From Rickettsiales bacterium (GTDB lineage Bacteria; Pseudomonadota; Alphaproteobacteria; Rickettsiales; UBA1997), in contig JAOFKK010000004.1 in NCBI GenBank assembly GCA_028040005.1, positions 1-23,317 on the forward strand: a stretch of DNA of 23,317 bases, read 5' to 3'. A program made the position numbers and the translations under genes. Below are positions 14,495 through 23,220 of the stretch, piece by piece. The notes under the pieces are model-generated. The model was not told the origin of the DNA. It did not search any database and was given only the letters and a program-made list of their open reading frames with translations. Numbering within the stretch: the stretch's first letter is position 1; each line of letters opens with the position of its first letter.

Positions 14495-17299
14495 TTATTT
14501 TCTTAAAACTAATTCTTCTTTAAACTCTTTCTTAAAAGATGATGAATTTTCTTCATTGAAAAATGGCAATCCAATTAATCTATAATTTGGGTTTTCAGAT
14601 TTTATAACTTTATCAGATCCATATTTTTCAGTAATCTGATCTAAAAATTCTTCTTTCCAACCTTCTTTTCCAGTTTTAAAAGTTCCATCATTGCCAAGAT
14701 ATTGACTTCCTTTTGGCTCAATAAAAATTTGATAGTAAATTTCTGTTTTTACAAATCCAACTTCTTTTTTATCATTTGTTTTTAAAAATAATATAAAGTC
14801 TGGTTGAAATCCCCTTCCTTTTTCAAAATCATATATTTTATAAACTTCTTCATTTCTTAAAAGATATATCTCTTTATATTTCTTCTCTAAATTTCCAATT
14901 GTTTCTTGGATAAATTTAATAAGCCCCCTTTCTTCACTTGTTCCATGAAATGAATCTAAAACATACCATTTTTCTACTTCTAAATCTCTTGCAACTCTTT
15001 GAGAATCTGCATCTTCTTCAATTGTTTTTGTTTTCGGCTCTGAAAAAAATTTTTTAAAATTTCCTGCAATAAATTCCCCACCAACTTTTGGAGCAATATT
15101 TTCTTTTAATTCGGCAAAGATATTATCTAAAAACTTAATTACTAAATCCAGCTTGTCAGAATTATCAATGTCATTATATTCTATATCTTTACTAGCAATT
15201 ATGTTTACATCAAAATCAGCAAGTTTATCTGTTCTTAACTGATCAATAGTTTCAATATCTAACTCTTCTTTTAGTGTTTCAAATTGAAATAGTGAATTTT
15301 CTTGTTTTGCTTTAATATTTATAGCTTTTTGAATAATATGTTTTTCAATATGTTTAAATTTTATTGGAATTGTTTTTAATCCTTTTTCTTGTAAATTTAA
15401 TCTCTGCAAGTCTTCTTGTTTTTCAAAATCAACTCCTTGCTCGGTAAATTCCAAATTCTTAATTCTATATGGCACAAAAAAATCCTTTTTAACATCTTCT
15501 AAAGTTTTCTTTTTTCTATTAGGATTATCAACTGGTTTATTATACCAAATTTTTACATTTTTATAAAAATCGCTTTCTTGAAATTCTTTTTTTAGCGCAA
15601 AATCTTTAGTGATTTTATTGTCTTTAAAATATCCCTCTTTTCTTAATTCTTCTTTGAGATGTGAAATATATCTCGATTCTTCGTCATAGGTGTAATAATA
15701 TAACTCTTCTAATATTCTTAATTCATGCTTCAAGTCATTATCAAATTTTCTTTTATTTTTGATTTTATCATTAAAAGCAAAAGGAAAATATCTAACCCCT
15801 CTGCCAATAAGTTGCTTTTCTTTGGTGGTAGATTCTGGAGTTTTTTCTGTTTTTCCTCCTGTATTTTGTCCTTGATATAATCTTACAATATCAAAAAGAT
15901 TTAAAACATCCCAACCTTCAGTCAATCTATCAACTGTAAAAATAGCTCTGATATGATTATTTTTATCTTCTAAACTATTAATTAATTTATCTTGCTGATC
16001 TGTGGTTTTTTCCCCACCCTTTTTACCTTTTGCTGATTTGTCTTTTGAATTAGTGATAATTATGTTTTTTTCTTGATAGTTTTGTTTTATCCAATTTGCA
16101 ATTTCACTAAAATTTATATTTTCTGTTTTAATAAATTCTAAAAGACTTTCAGTTCTTGATCTTCCTTGCTGATGAATATTTTTGCTTTGTGTAATTTTAT
16201 TTGATATATTTTTAAGAAAATCAAAATCACTACTGGAAATATTATCAATCCAATTCAAAAACTCTTCATAATCTGTTTTTGAATCGTCAATTGTTTTGCT
16301 TCTAAAAAGTACAACTGGCTTAAAATTAGCAATATTATTTTTAAGAGCAATTTTATGCCTATACCACCCAAAAAGTAATGCTTGTAAAACTCTTTCTTTT
16401 TTATCTAGGGTTGAAGAAATAAGATTTATCTCTTTGGTATATCCTGCTTGCAAAAATTCTTTTAACCCAAATTTATAAATAATTTTATCTTCATATTTTT
16501 TAACAATAGGTGCTTCTGTTGGAATGGTTGCAGTAAATTCTAAAAGAATATTTTTATTTTCTGATTTTTTATAGTTTTTATTTAAAATAAGATCTATTAT
16601 TGTATGCTCCCAGCCTCTTTTTTCAATTTCTGCTTCACTGGCATTATTTTTAAGTTCAACTTGCAAATCAAGCTCCTCTTGCTCGCCTTTCTTTTTTTTT
16701 GTTTCTGTATTTAAATGATGGGCTTCATCAGCAAGCATAACAATATTTAGCCTATGTAAATCATCTAAAGCGGTTTGATTTTCTCTTTCTAAATGAATAT
16801 CATTATAGAGTTTTTGAATAGAGGTAAATTTAATTTCTATACCTTGTGGATCATCACTAAAAACATCAATTTTTTTTATATTTACAGTTTTGTCATCAAT
16901 AATAATTTTCTCTTTGAAAAGATATTTTGTGTGAGTATTATCTATAAAATTATTCTCTGTTTTATCAACAATATTGTTTTGATTTACAAAGAAAAGAAAA
17001 TGCCTATATCCCTTATTATAATAATACAAAATAGCACTTGCCATTAAAAGAGTTTTTCCTGTTCCTGTTGCCATATTAAACATCAGGTGAGTAGGTTTAT
17101 TTGCATTTTCTCTTTCTTTTACTGCTTCACAAGCAAGTAAATTCTCAAATGCTTTTTTTTGCCAATCAAAAAAACTATATTTCAAATTATTAGAAATATA
17201 GCTAGGAATATCTAGTTTATCATAACCTATTCTATATTCTCTTAATTTAGCATCTACATTAATAACTGGTAATTCTTCAAATTTTTTGTCTTTTGCCAT
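14495..17299 (-). CDS. res: Type III restriction enzyme, Res subunit
   Basis: 934 residues, a normal Res length. The SF2 helicase/translocase motor comes first: Walker A ATGTGKT (77-83), DEAH box at 191-194, TATIP-like motif III (LEFTATIP), and a later VDRLTEGWDV and QLIGRGVRYFPF (motifs V/VI). The C-terminal PD-(D/E)xK nuclease has Asp834 in FQPDFILF and Glu861/Lys863 in FIEPKG. It cuts unmodified DNA after ATP-driven movement, in complex with Mod. Its ATG follows the mod stop by one base. An A9 run in the coding strand (near 16692-16700, encoding KKKK) could slip. All key residues are present. Confidence 0.95.
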   Translation of the reverse strand: MAKDKKFEELPVINVDAKLREYRIGYDKLDIPSYISNNLKYSFFDWQKKAFENLLACEAVKERENANKPTHLMFNMATGTGKTLLMASAILYYYNKGYRHFLFFVNQNNIVDKTENNFIDNTHTKYLFKEKIIIDDKTVNIKKIDVFSDDPQGIEIKFTSIQKLYNDIHLERENQTALDDLHRLNIVMLADEAHHLNTETKKKKGEQEELDLQVELKNNASEAEIEKRGWEHTIIDLILNKNYKKSENKNILLEFTATIPTEAPIVKKYEDKIIYKFGLKEFLQAGYTKEINLISSTLDKKERVLQALLFGWYRHKIALKNNIANFKPVVLFRSKTIDDSKTDYEEFLNWIDNISSSDFDFLKNISNKITQSKNIHQQGRSRTESLLEFIKTENINFSEIANWIKQNYQEKNIIITNSKDKSAKGKKGGEKTTDQQDKLINSLEDKNNHIRAIFTVDRLTEGWDVLNLFDIVRLYQGQNTGGKTEKTPESTTKEKQLIGRGVRYFPFAFNDKIKNKRKFDNDLKHELRILEELYYYTYDEESRYISHLKEELRKEGYFKDNKITKDFALKKEFQESDFYKNVKIWYNKPVDNPNRKKKTLEDVKKDFFVPYRIKNLEFTEQGVDFEKQEDLQRLNLQEKGLKTIPIKFKHIEKHIIQKAINIKAKQENSLFQFETLKEELDIETIDQLRTDKLADFDVNIIASKDIEYNDIDNSDKLDLVIKFLDNIFAELKENIAPKVGGEFIAGNFKKFFSEPKTKTIEEDADSQRVARDLEVEKWYVLDSFHGTSEERGLIKFIQETIGNLEKKYKEIYLLRNEEVYKIYDFEKGRGFQPDFILFLKTNDKKEVGFVKTEIYYQIFIEPKGSQYLGNDGTFKTGKEGWKEEFLDQITEKYGSDKVIKSENPNYRLIGLPFFNEENSSSFKKEFKEELVLRK

Positions 17300-17300
17300 A

Positions 17301-19487
17301 TTATTTTTTATAAAATAATTCTGTTAGATTTTGGCTTTTTTCATCTATGTCATATTTTGAATCTACCATTTCGGTTTTATTGACATACATCTGATTATTA
17401 TCAAGCATCACAATAAACATTTTCTTTTGCTCTTCCAAAGTAAGATTTTTAAATTCTTCTTCTTTAATTACTTTTTCTCTAAACTCTTTGATTTTGAGGT
17501 TGTAGTTGAGGAAATATCTTTCATACATTTCATCAAAAAACTTGATAAGCTCTTTTAAACTCTCGCAAGCAAGGATTTTTTCTTTTGCAGTTTCGTTCCA
17601 TTTGGCAAGTTCAAAATAGATGAAGTCCCCACCACCTTGCCAGTTTACTGATTTTGAAATGCCTCCTTGTTCGCCGTCTATTACTTTTTTTATTCTCTCA
17701 CAAGCGATAGTCTCTACATAATCCATTTGCTCAATACCAATATATTGTCTGCCCATTTTATGAGCTACTGCACAAGTTGTGCCACTTCCTAAATGATAAT
17801 CTAGGACAATATCTCCTTTTTCACTGCTTATTTCAATTATTCTTTGTAATAATTGTTCTGGCTTTTTTCCTGATGAAAAATTTACTTTCCCTTCTTTATT
17901 TATATTAATATAATCTATGCCATCCCAAAATGTTCCGTATTTTTCTTTTTTAACAACATTGCCTTTTGGGTCAATGAATGCAGTATCACTAAGCCAAATT
18001 AAAAGAACTGATTGTTTTCCAGTATAATATTGAGTGGTTATATTTCCCTTATTTTTTCCAGATTTAGGTTTGTATTCAATACTATAAAAGTTATCGTCAC
18101 TACCAACGACATCCCATACCCTCTGTCTTATTGAGCTTTGAGGATTTGTAGTTGTAAATATTTTACTAAAATAGTTCTTATAAACTTGTTTTATAGACAA
18201 ATTTTCTTCTTTTTGGATTTGAGATACTGTTTTTGTAATAACTTCTTCATGTTTATAGATTTTAATATCTTCCCCGGAACCATCTTTTATCGTCTTAAAA
18301 TATTCTTTTTTTCCCTTAGATATTAATATTTGTGTATATTTGAAGCTTTTTTTATTATGTTTCATTATATTAATATATGCCTCAATTTCTGTTTCTTTAA
18401 AAACATCATTAAAAATGACAAATGTATTTTTATAATAACAATGTAAATATTCTATATTTTTTTTAATACGCTTATCTTCTCCACCACCACTTGCACCTGA
18501 TGAAACCTTTGATTTTACAGAAATTGTATTTAAAAAACTTTTTTTAAATATCTCATCCATTAAAACCTTCAAATAAGCCTGCTCATGATCATCGCATTGC
18601 ACAAAAATAACTCCATCATCTCTTAGCAATTCCCTTGCAATTTCTAGCCTATTTTTCATAAAAGTTAACCAGCTAGAATGATTAAAACTATCATTATATT
18701 TAAATCCATCATTACCAGTATTATAAGGTGGATCAATATAAATTAATTTTACTTTGCCAGCAAATTGTTTTTTTATTGTGTGCATAGCAATAAGATTATT
18801 ACCTTTTATTAAAAGATTATCTTTTATAGTCCCTTCTTCATCTCTTTTTATTTCTTTTACCTCTTCTTCACCATCTTTAGAAAATCTTTTCCAATTTATA
18901 AGTGCTTTTGGATCATATAGCCTGTCTATCTCGTCTTTTGCCAATGTTTGATTAAAAAATATTTCTTTTCTTTTGGCAGTTTTGTGTTGATAATACCCCT
19001 CTTTATCAAGAATTTTTATATTTTTGTTACCATCTTTGATTTTATTGCCATTTTCATCTAATTTATCTTTATAGGTTGCTTCTTGCCATTCAAAATAAAC
19101 ATCCTCTCCTTCCTCCGTGCTTTGCCCACCTTCCAAAACACAATCTTTATATGGAAAATCTAAAACTACATCATTTGTATCTTTTAAGAATTTTTTACCA
19201 TCGGTTAAACCAATTCTGTTTTTATAATCCGTATAAGAATTATAAATCTTGTTTTCTTCCATGAAAAAACGAAAATCGTTTGTCTTGAAAACGAAAACAT
19301 CTTTGATTTTCACAAAAAACTTTTCTCTCAAATCTTTTTCTTGAAGGAGTAAGTCAATGATTTTTTCATCAATCTTTTCTATTAAATCTAAAAGAAGAGT
19401 TTGATTTAATTCTGTTTTATCTTGATTCCATAAGCGATTATCATTTTTTAAGACTGCTAATATTTTATTTTTATGGTTAATATTCAT
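17301..19487 (-). CDS. mod: Type III DNA methyltransferase, Mod subunit
   Basis: 728 residues, N6-adenine methyltransferase of the beta order: catalytic DPPY at 252-255 (IYIDPPYNTGND) before the SAM-binding motif DYHLGSGTT at 563-571. The first four residues of the latter differ from the common DFFAGSGTT. The region between (about 330-490) is the target-recognition part and fixes the site, which cannot be read from sequence. The first 220 residues are the Type III-specific N-terminal extension and the last 130 a helical tail for Res contact. Translated just before res. The gene looks complete; an eight-T run near 18458 is the longest homopolymer. Confidence 0.95.
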   Translation of the reverse strand: MNINHKNKILAVLKNDNRLWNQDKTELNQTLLLDLIEKIDEKIIDLLLQEKDLREKFFVKIKDVFVFKTNDFRFFMEENKIYNSYTDYKNRIGLTDGKKFLKDTNDVVLDFPYKDCVLEGGQSTEEGEDVYFEWQEATYKDKLDENGNKIKDGNKNIKILDKEGYYQHKTAKRKEIFFNQTLAKDEIDRLYDPKALINWKRFSKDGEEEVKEIKRDEEGTIKDNLLIKGNNLIAMHTIKKQFAGKVKLIYIDPPYNTGNDGFKYNDSFNHSSWLTFMKNRLEIARELLRDDGVIFVQCDDHEQAYLKVLMDEIFKKSFLNTISVKSKVSSGASGGGEDKRIKKNIEYLHCYYKNTFVIFNDVFKETEIEAYINIMKHNKKSFKYTQILISKGKKEYFKTIKDGSGEDIKIYKHEEVITKTVSQIQKEENLSIKQVYKNYFSKIFTTTNPQSSIRQRVWDVVGSDDNFYSIEYKPKSGKNKGNITTQYYTGKQSVLLIWLSDTAFIDPKGNVVKKEKYGTFWDGIDYININKEGKVNFSSGKKPEQLLQRIIEISSEKGDIVLDYHLGSGTTCAVAHKMGRQYIGIEQMDYVETIACERIKKVIDGEQGGISKSVNWQGGGDFIYFELAKWNETAKEKILACESLKELIKFFDEMYERYFLNYNLKIKEFREKVIKEEEFKNLTLEEQKKMFIVMLDNNQMYVNKTEMVDSKYDIDEKSQNLTELFYKK

Positions 19488-19537
19488 TTTAAAATTGATC
19501 GGAATTTATAATAATTTAAAGATTATTTTTTATTTGT

Positions 19538-19559
19538 AAAAATAGCAATTTCTATTTTT
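19538..19559 (-). terminator. Weak hairpin at the end of the HGGxSTG gene
   Basis: AAAAATAG, 6-nt loop, CTATTTTT: an 8-bp A/T-rich stem whose 3' arm ends in five T on the minus strand. It overlaps the stop codon of the HGGxSTG gene and precedes mod by 50 bp, so it may partly separate the two. Confidence 0.35.
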
Positions 19560-19818
19560 AAATTATTTCTTCTAAAAATCTTCTCTCCTCTCTCCAAATA
19601 TCGCTTAATAATTTCCTTTCCTTTATTGCCTCTTTTGTGTAAAATCCACTTTTTAAATTGGCTTTTTTTATCTTTTCAATCCCTTCTTTTGTTCTTGCTC
19701 CTGTTGATTTGCCACCATGAAGCCTGCATTTGCCATTTTTCATTGCTGGGGCTTTACAGGGCTTTCCTGATCTGGTTTTTGCTCCGCATTTTTTGGCATT
19801 ATTGATATTAAATCTCAT
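19558..19818 (-). CDS. HGGxSTG-motif small protein
   Basis: 86 residues. The first half has a Cys/His pattern likely to bind zinc: CGAKTRSGKPC, then GKCRLHGG, followed by KSTGARTKEG. This HGGxSTG family is common in phages, plasmids and integrative islands and its molecular role is not established. The C-terminal half is helical and charged. It lies between mod and the 188-residue gene, on the same strand. Such small proteins are often next to a protein ending in an EHV-VN-GG motif, as here. Confidence 0.85.
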   Translation of the reverse strand: MRFNINNAKKCGAKTRSGKPCKAPAMKNGKCRLHGGKSTGARTKEGIEKIKKANLKSGFYTKEAIKERKLLSDIWREERRFLEEII

Positions 19819-19864
19819 TTTTCTTTAATTGATTTTTAAAATATATTTATTATTGTCTATGTTG

Positions 19865-19943
19865 CGGATAAGGAAATTTATTTAAATCTTGTGTCCATTC
19901 GGACTTCATAGTTTTTTAGTTAAGTTGATTACAGCCTTATCCG
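19865..19943. repeat. Inverted repeat in the gap between two island genes
   Basis: CGGATAAGG (19865-19873) pairs exactly with CCTTATCCG (19935-19943). The loop contains a small GTCC-ATTC-GGAC hairpin (19892-19903). Just to the right, GGGGTG and CACCCC form another possible 6-bp stem before the 188-residue gene's stop. It may act as a terminator or RNA structure; the loop is long for a simple terminator. Confidence 0.4.
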
Positions 19944-19993
19944 TTTTGTGTGCATGGGGTGATATCAAGATTTTTTATTTTTTTACCACCCCC

Positions 19994-20560
19994 TTAATTT
20001 TTAGCATTTTTATTATTATTTTGTTGATTGATGGTTGAATTGATTACTGCTTTACCTCCCTTGTTAACATTAACATGCTCTACTTTTATTTTTTGACCAT
20101 CTTTATTTCTATATTTTTTTAATGCTTCCATCTGTGCCATAAAGGTTCTGGATAATTTGGTTGCTCGATTGATATTTTCAGTTGCTCCTTGAAAGGTTTG
20201 ATTTGATAAATTTGCTCTATATAGGCATTTTGTTGATAAAAAATGATTACCATACATCTGAATTAAAAGCATTGATTCTATTGGATCTTGTGGGTTCATT
20301 TTTTGTAAAAAAGTAAAAGCACTATTCATTTCTTCTGGTGATAAATATTTTTCTCCATGAAAATGGGCAATATTTGTAAGGGTGGTTGCTAATCCATAAG
20401 CAATATCAGAATCATCAGATCCAAAGGCTTGATAATATGCTTTTCTTACCTCGTTATTGGCATTTTCTAATGTAAAGCTGTGTCCGTTTTCTCCTTGTGT
20501 GAATTTTACTTTTGTTTGGTGGTTATTTGGATTGGTGATTGTTTTATTTTTGTTAGTCAT
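19994..20560 (-). CDS. Conserved island/phage hypothetical protein with EHVxVNxGG tail
   Basis: 188 residues, soluble, no signal or membrane segment. The middle (about 60-155) is helical with a conserved-looking LLIQMYGNHFLSTKCLYRA segment. Near the C-terminus KVEHVNVNKGGKAVINSTI resembles the 'veHVhVneGGqAivG' tail of a protein family repeatedly found in alphaproteobacterial prophages and islands beside HGGxSTG proteins (general knowledge, not searched). The tail then ends in an Asn/Gln/Lys-rich stretch. Function unknown. Its start overlaps a 20-codon upstream frame with a better ribosome-binding site. Confidence 0.8.
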   Translation of the reverse strand: MTNKNKTITNPNNHQTKVKFTQGENGHSFTLENANNEVRKAYYQAFGSDDSDIAYGLATTLTNIAHFHGEKYLSPEEMNSAFTFLQKMNPQDPIESMLLIQMYGNHFLSTKCLYRANLSNQTFQGATENINRATKLSRTFMAQMEALKKYRNKDGQKIKVEHVNVNKGGKAVINSTINQQNNNKNAKN

Positions 20561-20615
20561 TTTGTTTAAATTTGTAATTATTAATATTATTTGTTTTTCT
20601 TGCCATTCTTGACAT
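20553..20615 (-). CDS. Possible 20-codon leader ORF
   Basis: Encodes a very basic/Asn-rich peptide (begins MSRMARKTNN). It has AGGA 10 bases before its ATG, unusual here because most genes in the window lack a Shine-Dalgarno, and its stop lies 8 bases inside the next gene, which itself has none. This could couple translation of the 188-residue protein. It may be chance in AT-rich DNA. Confidence 0.25.
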   Translation of the reverse strand: MSRMARKTNNINNYKFKQND

Positions 20616-20756
20616 TGTTATATTTTCCTTGCTTTTATCTTTTTATTTGTTTTTGACATTATCTGCCATTGTAAAATTAACATTGTCAAACATTGGCAAA
20701 TTGATTTATCTTTTTTTAGGCTTGTAGTCCTTGAGATTGTCAAGATTAGCAAGAAA
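20599..20756. repeat. Cluster of four imperfect 22-bp repeats (iteron-like)
   Basis: Copies at 20599-20620, 20651-20672, 20679-20699 and 20733-20756. Copies 3 and 4 read (A)TTGTCAA..ATTnGCAA; copy 1 is the same motif on the other strand; copy 2 has the TTGACATT and TGCCATTGT halves in swapped order. They fill the 221-bp gap between the primase-like gene and the 188-residue gene. Such clusters by a replication gene may be an origin or operator, but this is suggestive only. Confidence 0.45.
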
Positions 20757-20781
20757 GTCAGATATTTGTTAAAAGTCATTT

Positions 20782-23220
20782 TTATTTATTTATTAATTCT
20801 TTGTTTAATTTATAATAGATAGTTGGTTTTTGCCCTTGATCCCCTTTTACCTCTCTTTCTAATAGATAATTATGATCAATCAGAATATTTAAAATTTGAT
20901 CTATTGGCTTTTTATTAAGATAATTAAAAAATCTTTTTAAATCTCTTTTGGTAAATTCTTCTAATAATTTTGATTCTTTATTGTTTTTTTGATCTTTTTT
21001 GATTTTTTCTTTTATTTTGTCAATTAATAATAGGGCTTCATCATTATGATTATCATCATCAAAAAGACTGTAAATTCTAATTGCATGAGATTTTAAATAA
21101 TTACAAAAATTAATTGCTTTTATGATGGTTTCTTGATTGATATATTTTTGATTTTTATCCATTTTAGATAAATGAAAGATTAAGCAGATTGAGGGTAGTA
21201 ATTTATTATATTTTGATAAATGTTGAGCAATTAAAGATTTACCTTTTTTAATATATTTATCGGATTCTTGATCATTTTCTAAATGCCAATTTTTAAATAT
21301 TTCTTGTGTGTTACCATCAAAAGAAAAATAAGGATAATTTTTACCATATTTTTCAATTTGACCAGTTGCAATATCTAAAAAATCATTCTCATTTAAAAAA
21401 TTAACAATCTTAATGATTTCCTCTTTTGCCTCTTCATTTGGTTTCTGATCAATATATTTATTTTGAATTTCATCTGGATAAATCAATAATTGGAATCTTT
21501 GCAATAGACCATCATTAAAACTATTTATAGCCCTTTCTAGATATTTTTTCATTGCATCTGGTGTTGTGTTGCCAATTATTGAAATAGCTGTGTTATTGGC
21601 TGAAATTGATCCTCTGCCAATAGTATCACTTTTTATTGATTGATTACCATTCCAAATTTCTAGAAAATAATTTCTATCTGATTCTTTATCTTTTTTATCA
21701 AGATTAGATAAAAATCCTGCCAATTCATCCCTTTCAAGCAATAAGCATTTATTTTGGTTATCTCTTAAAATTTCAGTAATTTTTTGGGTGGTTGCTTCAT
21801 TTATTCTAAATCTTTCAAGATTAACTTTTTTTGGCTCTTCTAAATTATTTAATCTTTGTTCGGTTTCTTGATGATTATCATCATTTTTAGCAAATCTTTT
21901 TTCTAATTCTTTTTCTAGTGATTTTTTTTGAATTTCATAAATATTTAATAATTTTTGATAAGATTCTATATTTTCATTATAAACTTCATCCGCTTCTTGC
22001 TCTAGCTTAGAAAAGAAAAATAAAGCCTCTTTCATTGCTGGGCTTTTTCTTCTACTGGGATTGTTAATAACTCCACCCCATAAATTAGCATAAACAATCC
22101 AATCATCATTTTTCTTTGGCTTGATGGCAACTTTACTTGCAATTAATGATGAAAATCCAGCAATTAAAGATATTGCAATAAAATCTGGTGGAACTGCTAA
22201 TCTATAAGATGAATCTCTGACAAATTCTTGTAAATTTTCTGGTAATAATTTTTCTATATCAAATTTTTCTACTGGTTTTAAATTGTTATTTTTAATTTCT
22301 ATTATTTGATTATTATCAATTACATTCTCATCTAATTGCCTTTTTACCTCCTGTAATCCTGCTAATCTTCTTAAATCACCAAAATCAGATAGATTATCAG
22401 ATTTATCATAATCATCAAAATTTGGTAAAATATATTTTAAATTAAATTTTTCTGCTGTTTTGATTGTGTATTTTTTGCCTGCATTATTTTCTTTTGCATG
22501 ATCGTTATCGCCAGTAATGATAATTTCTTTATTTAGATATTTTTTGATAATATTATTGGCAACTTTTTCTAAATTTTGGCAATTATAAGCAATAATTATT
22601 AAATGATCTGGCTTTGCTAATAAAATTGACAATCCTGTTGCTAGCCCTTCACAAATATAAATTAAATTAGAATCTTTATTGCCAAACTCACTATAACAAC
22701 CAGAAATATTACCATTTTTTAAGAAAATTTTATTTCCATTATCATAAATAAATTGTAGTGAATTTATTTGATCATTATTATCAATTAAAGCGGTTATAAT
22801 TTGATTTTTACCATTATATTTGCCAAATTTAATGCCATCTATTGCTTTTAAATCCTTATTGTTAAGATATTTAGATTCTCCATTGTTTGATAAATTATTC
22901 CAAATTTTTAAGGCTGTATCTTTTGCTTTATTTTGGGCAATTTCCTTTTCTTTCTCTTGTGTATCACTTGTGGATTTAATTTTTTGTTTTAAATCTTCTT
23001 TTTGTTTATCAGTTAATAAACTATATTTATTATTATCAATTGCATTGTTAATTCTTGGCAATTGCTCTGACCAGTCAGCAATTAAGATCCAATTTTCAAA
23101 AATAATATACCAATATTTCTTATCTTTACCAAAACGATGAATTTTGCCATCTTGGATAATATTTTCTGGTAATGGGTAATTGTTGAAGGTGAAAAAGTGA
23201 TCAAGATTATAATTCATCAT
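20782..23220 (-). CDS. Toprim/DUF3987 primase-helicase-like protein
   Basis: 812 residues. The N-terminal third has a Toprim domain: IYICEGLATGLSI with catalytic Glu191, then IIITGDND with the metal-binding Asp238 and Asp240. Residues about 335-700 match DUF3987 (YfjI-like): YRLAVPPDFIAISLIAGFSSLI, then NPSRRKSPAMKEAL, where a P-loop would be and only Lys-Ser of the Walker A remains, and later IIGNTTPDAMKKYL. A coiled coil of about 60 residues (410-470) interrupts it. Such proteins act in replication of phage satellites, plasmids and islands. Two ATGs in tandem allow a one-residue choice. It overlaps the upstream small HTH gene by 14 bp. Confidence 0.88.
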   Translation of the reverse strand: MMNYNLDHFFTFNNYPLPENIIQDGKIHRFGKDKKYWYIIFENWILIADWSEQLPRINNAIDNNKYSLLTDKQKEDLKQKIKSTSDTQEKEKEIAQNKAKDTALKIWNNLSNNGESKYLNNKDLKAIDGIKFGKYNGKNQIITALIDNNDQINSLQFIYDNGNKIFLKNGNISGCYSEFGNKDSNLIYICEGLATGLSILLAKPDHLIIIAYNCQNLEKVANNIIKKYLNKEIIITGDNDHAKENNAGKKYTIKTAEKFNLKYILPNFDDYDKSDNLSDFGDLRRLAGLQEVKRQLDENVIDNNQIIEIKNNNLKPVEKFDIEKLLPENLQEFVRDSSYRLAVPPDFIAISLIAGFSSLIASKVAIKPKKNDDWIVYANLWGGVINNPSRRKSPAMKEALFFFSKLEQEADEVYNENIESYQKLLNIYEIQKKSLEKELEKRFAKNDDNHQETEQRLNNLEEPKKVNLERFRINEATTQKITEILRDNQNKCLLLERDELAGFLSNLDKKDKESDRNYFLEIWNGNQSIKSDTIGRGSISANNTAISIIGNTTPDAMKKYLERAINSFNDGLLQRFQLLIYPDEIQNKYIDQKPNEEAKEEIIKIVNFLNENDFLDIATGQIEKYGKNYPYFSFDGNTQEIFKNWHLENDQESDKYIKKGKSLIAQHLSKYNKLLPSICLIFHLSKMDKNQKYINQETIIKAINFCNYLKSHAIRIYSLFDDDNHNDEALLLIDKIKEKIKKDQKNNKESKLLEEFTKRDLKRFFNYLNKKPIDQILNILIDHNYLLEREVKGDQGQKPTIYYKLNKELINK

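Noticed and set aside
20640..20781. Small proteins between the primase-like gene and the 188-residue gene
   Set aside because: A 54-codon frame and several 16-20 codon pieces exist, but with no recognisable features; the repeats explain the sequence better.
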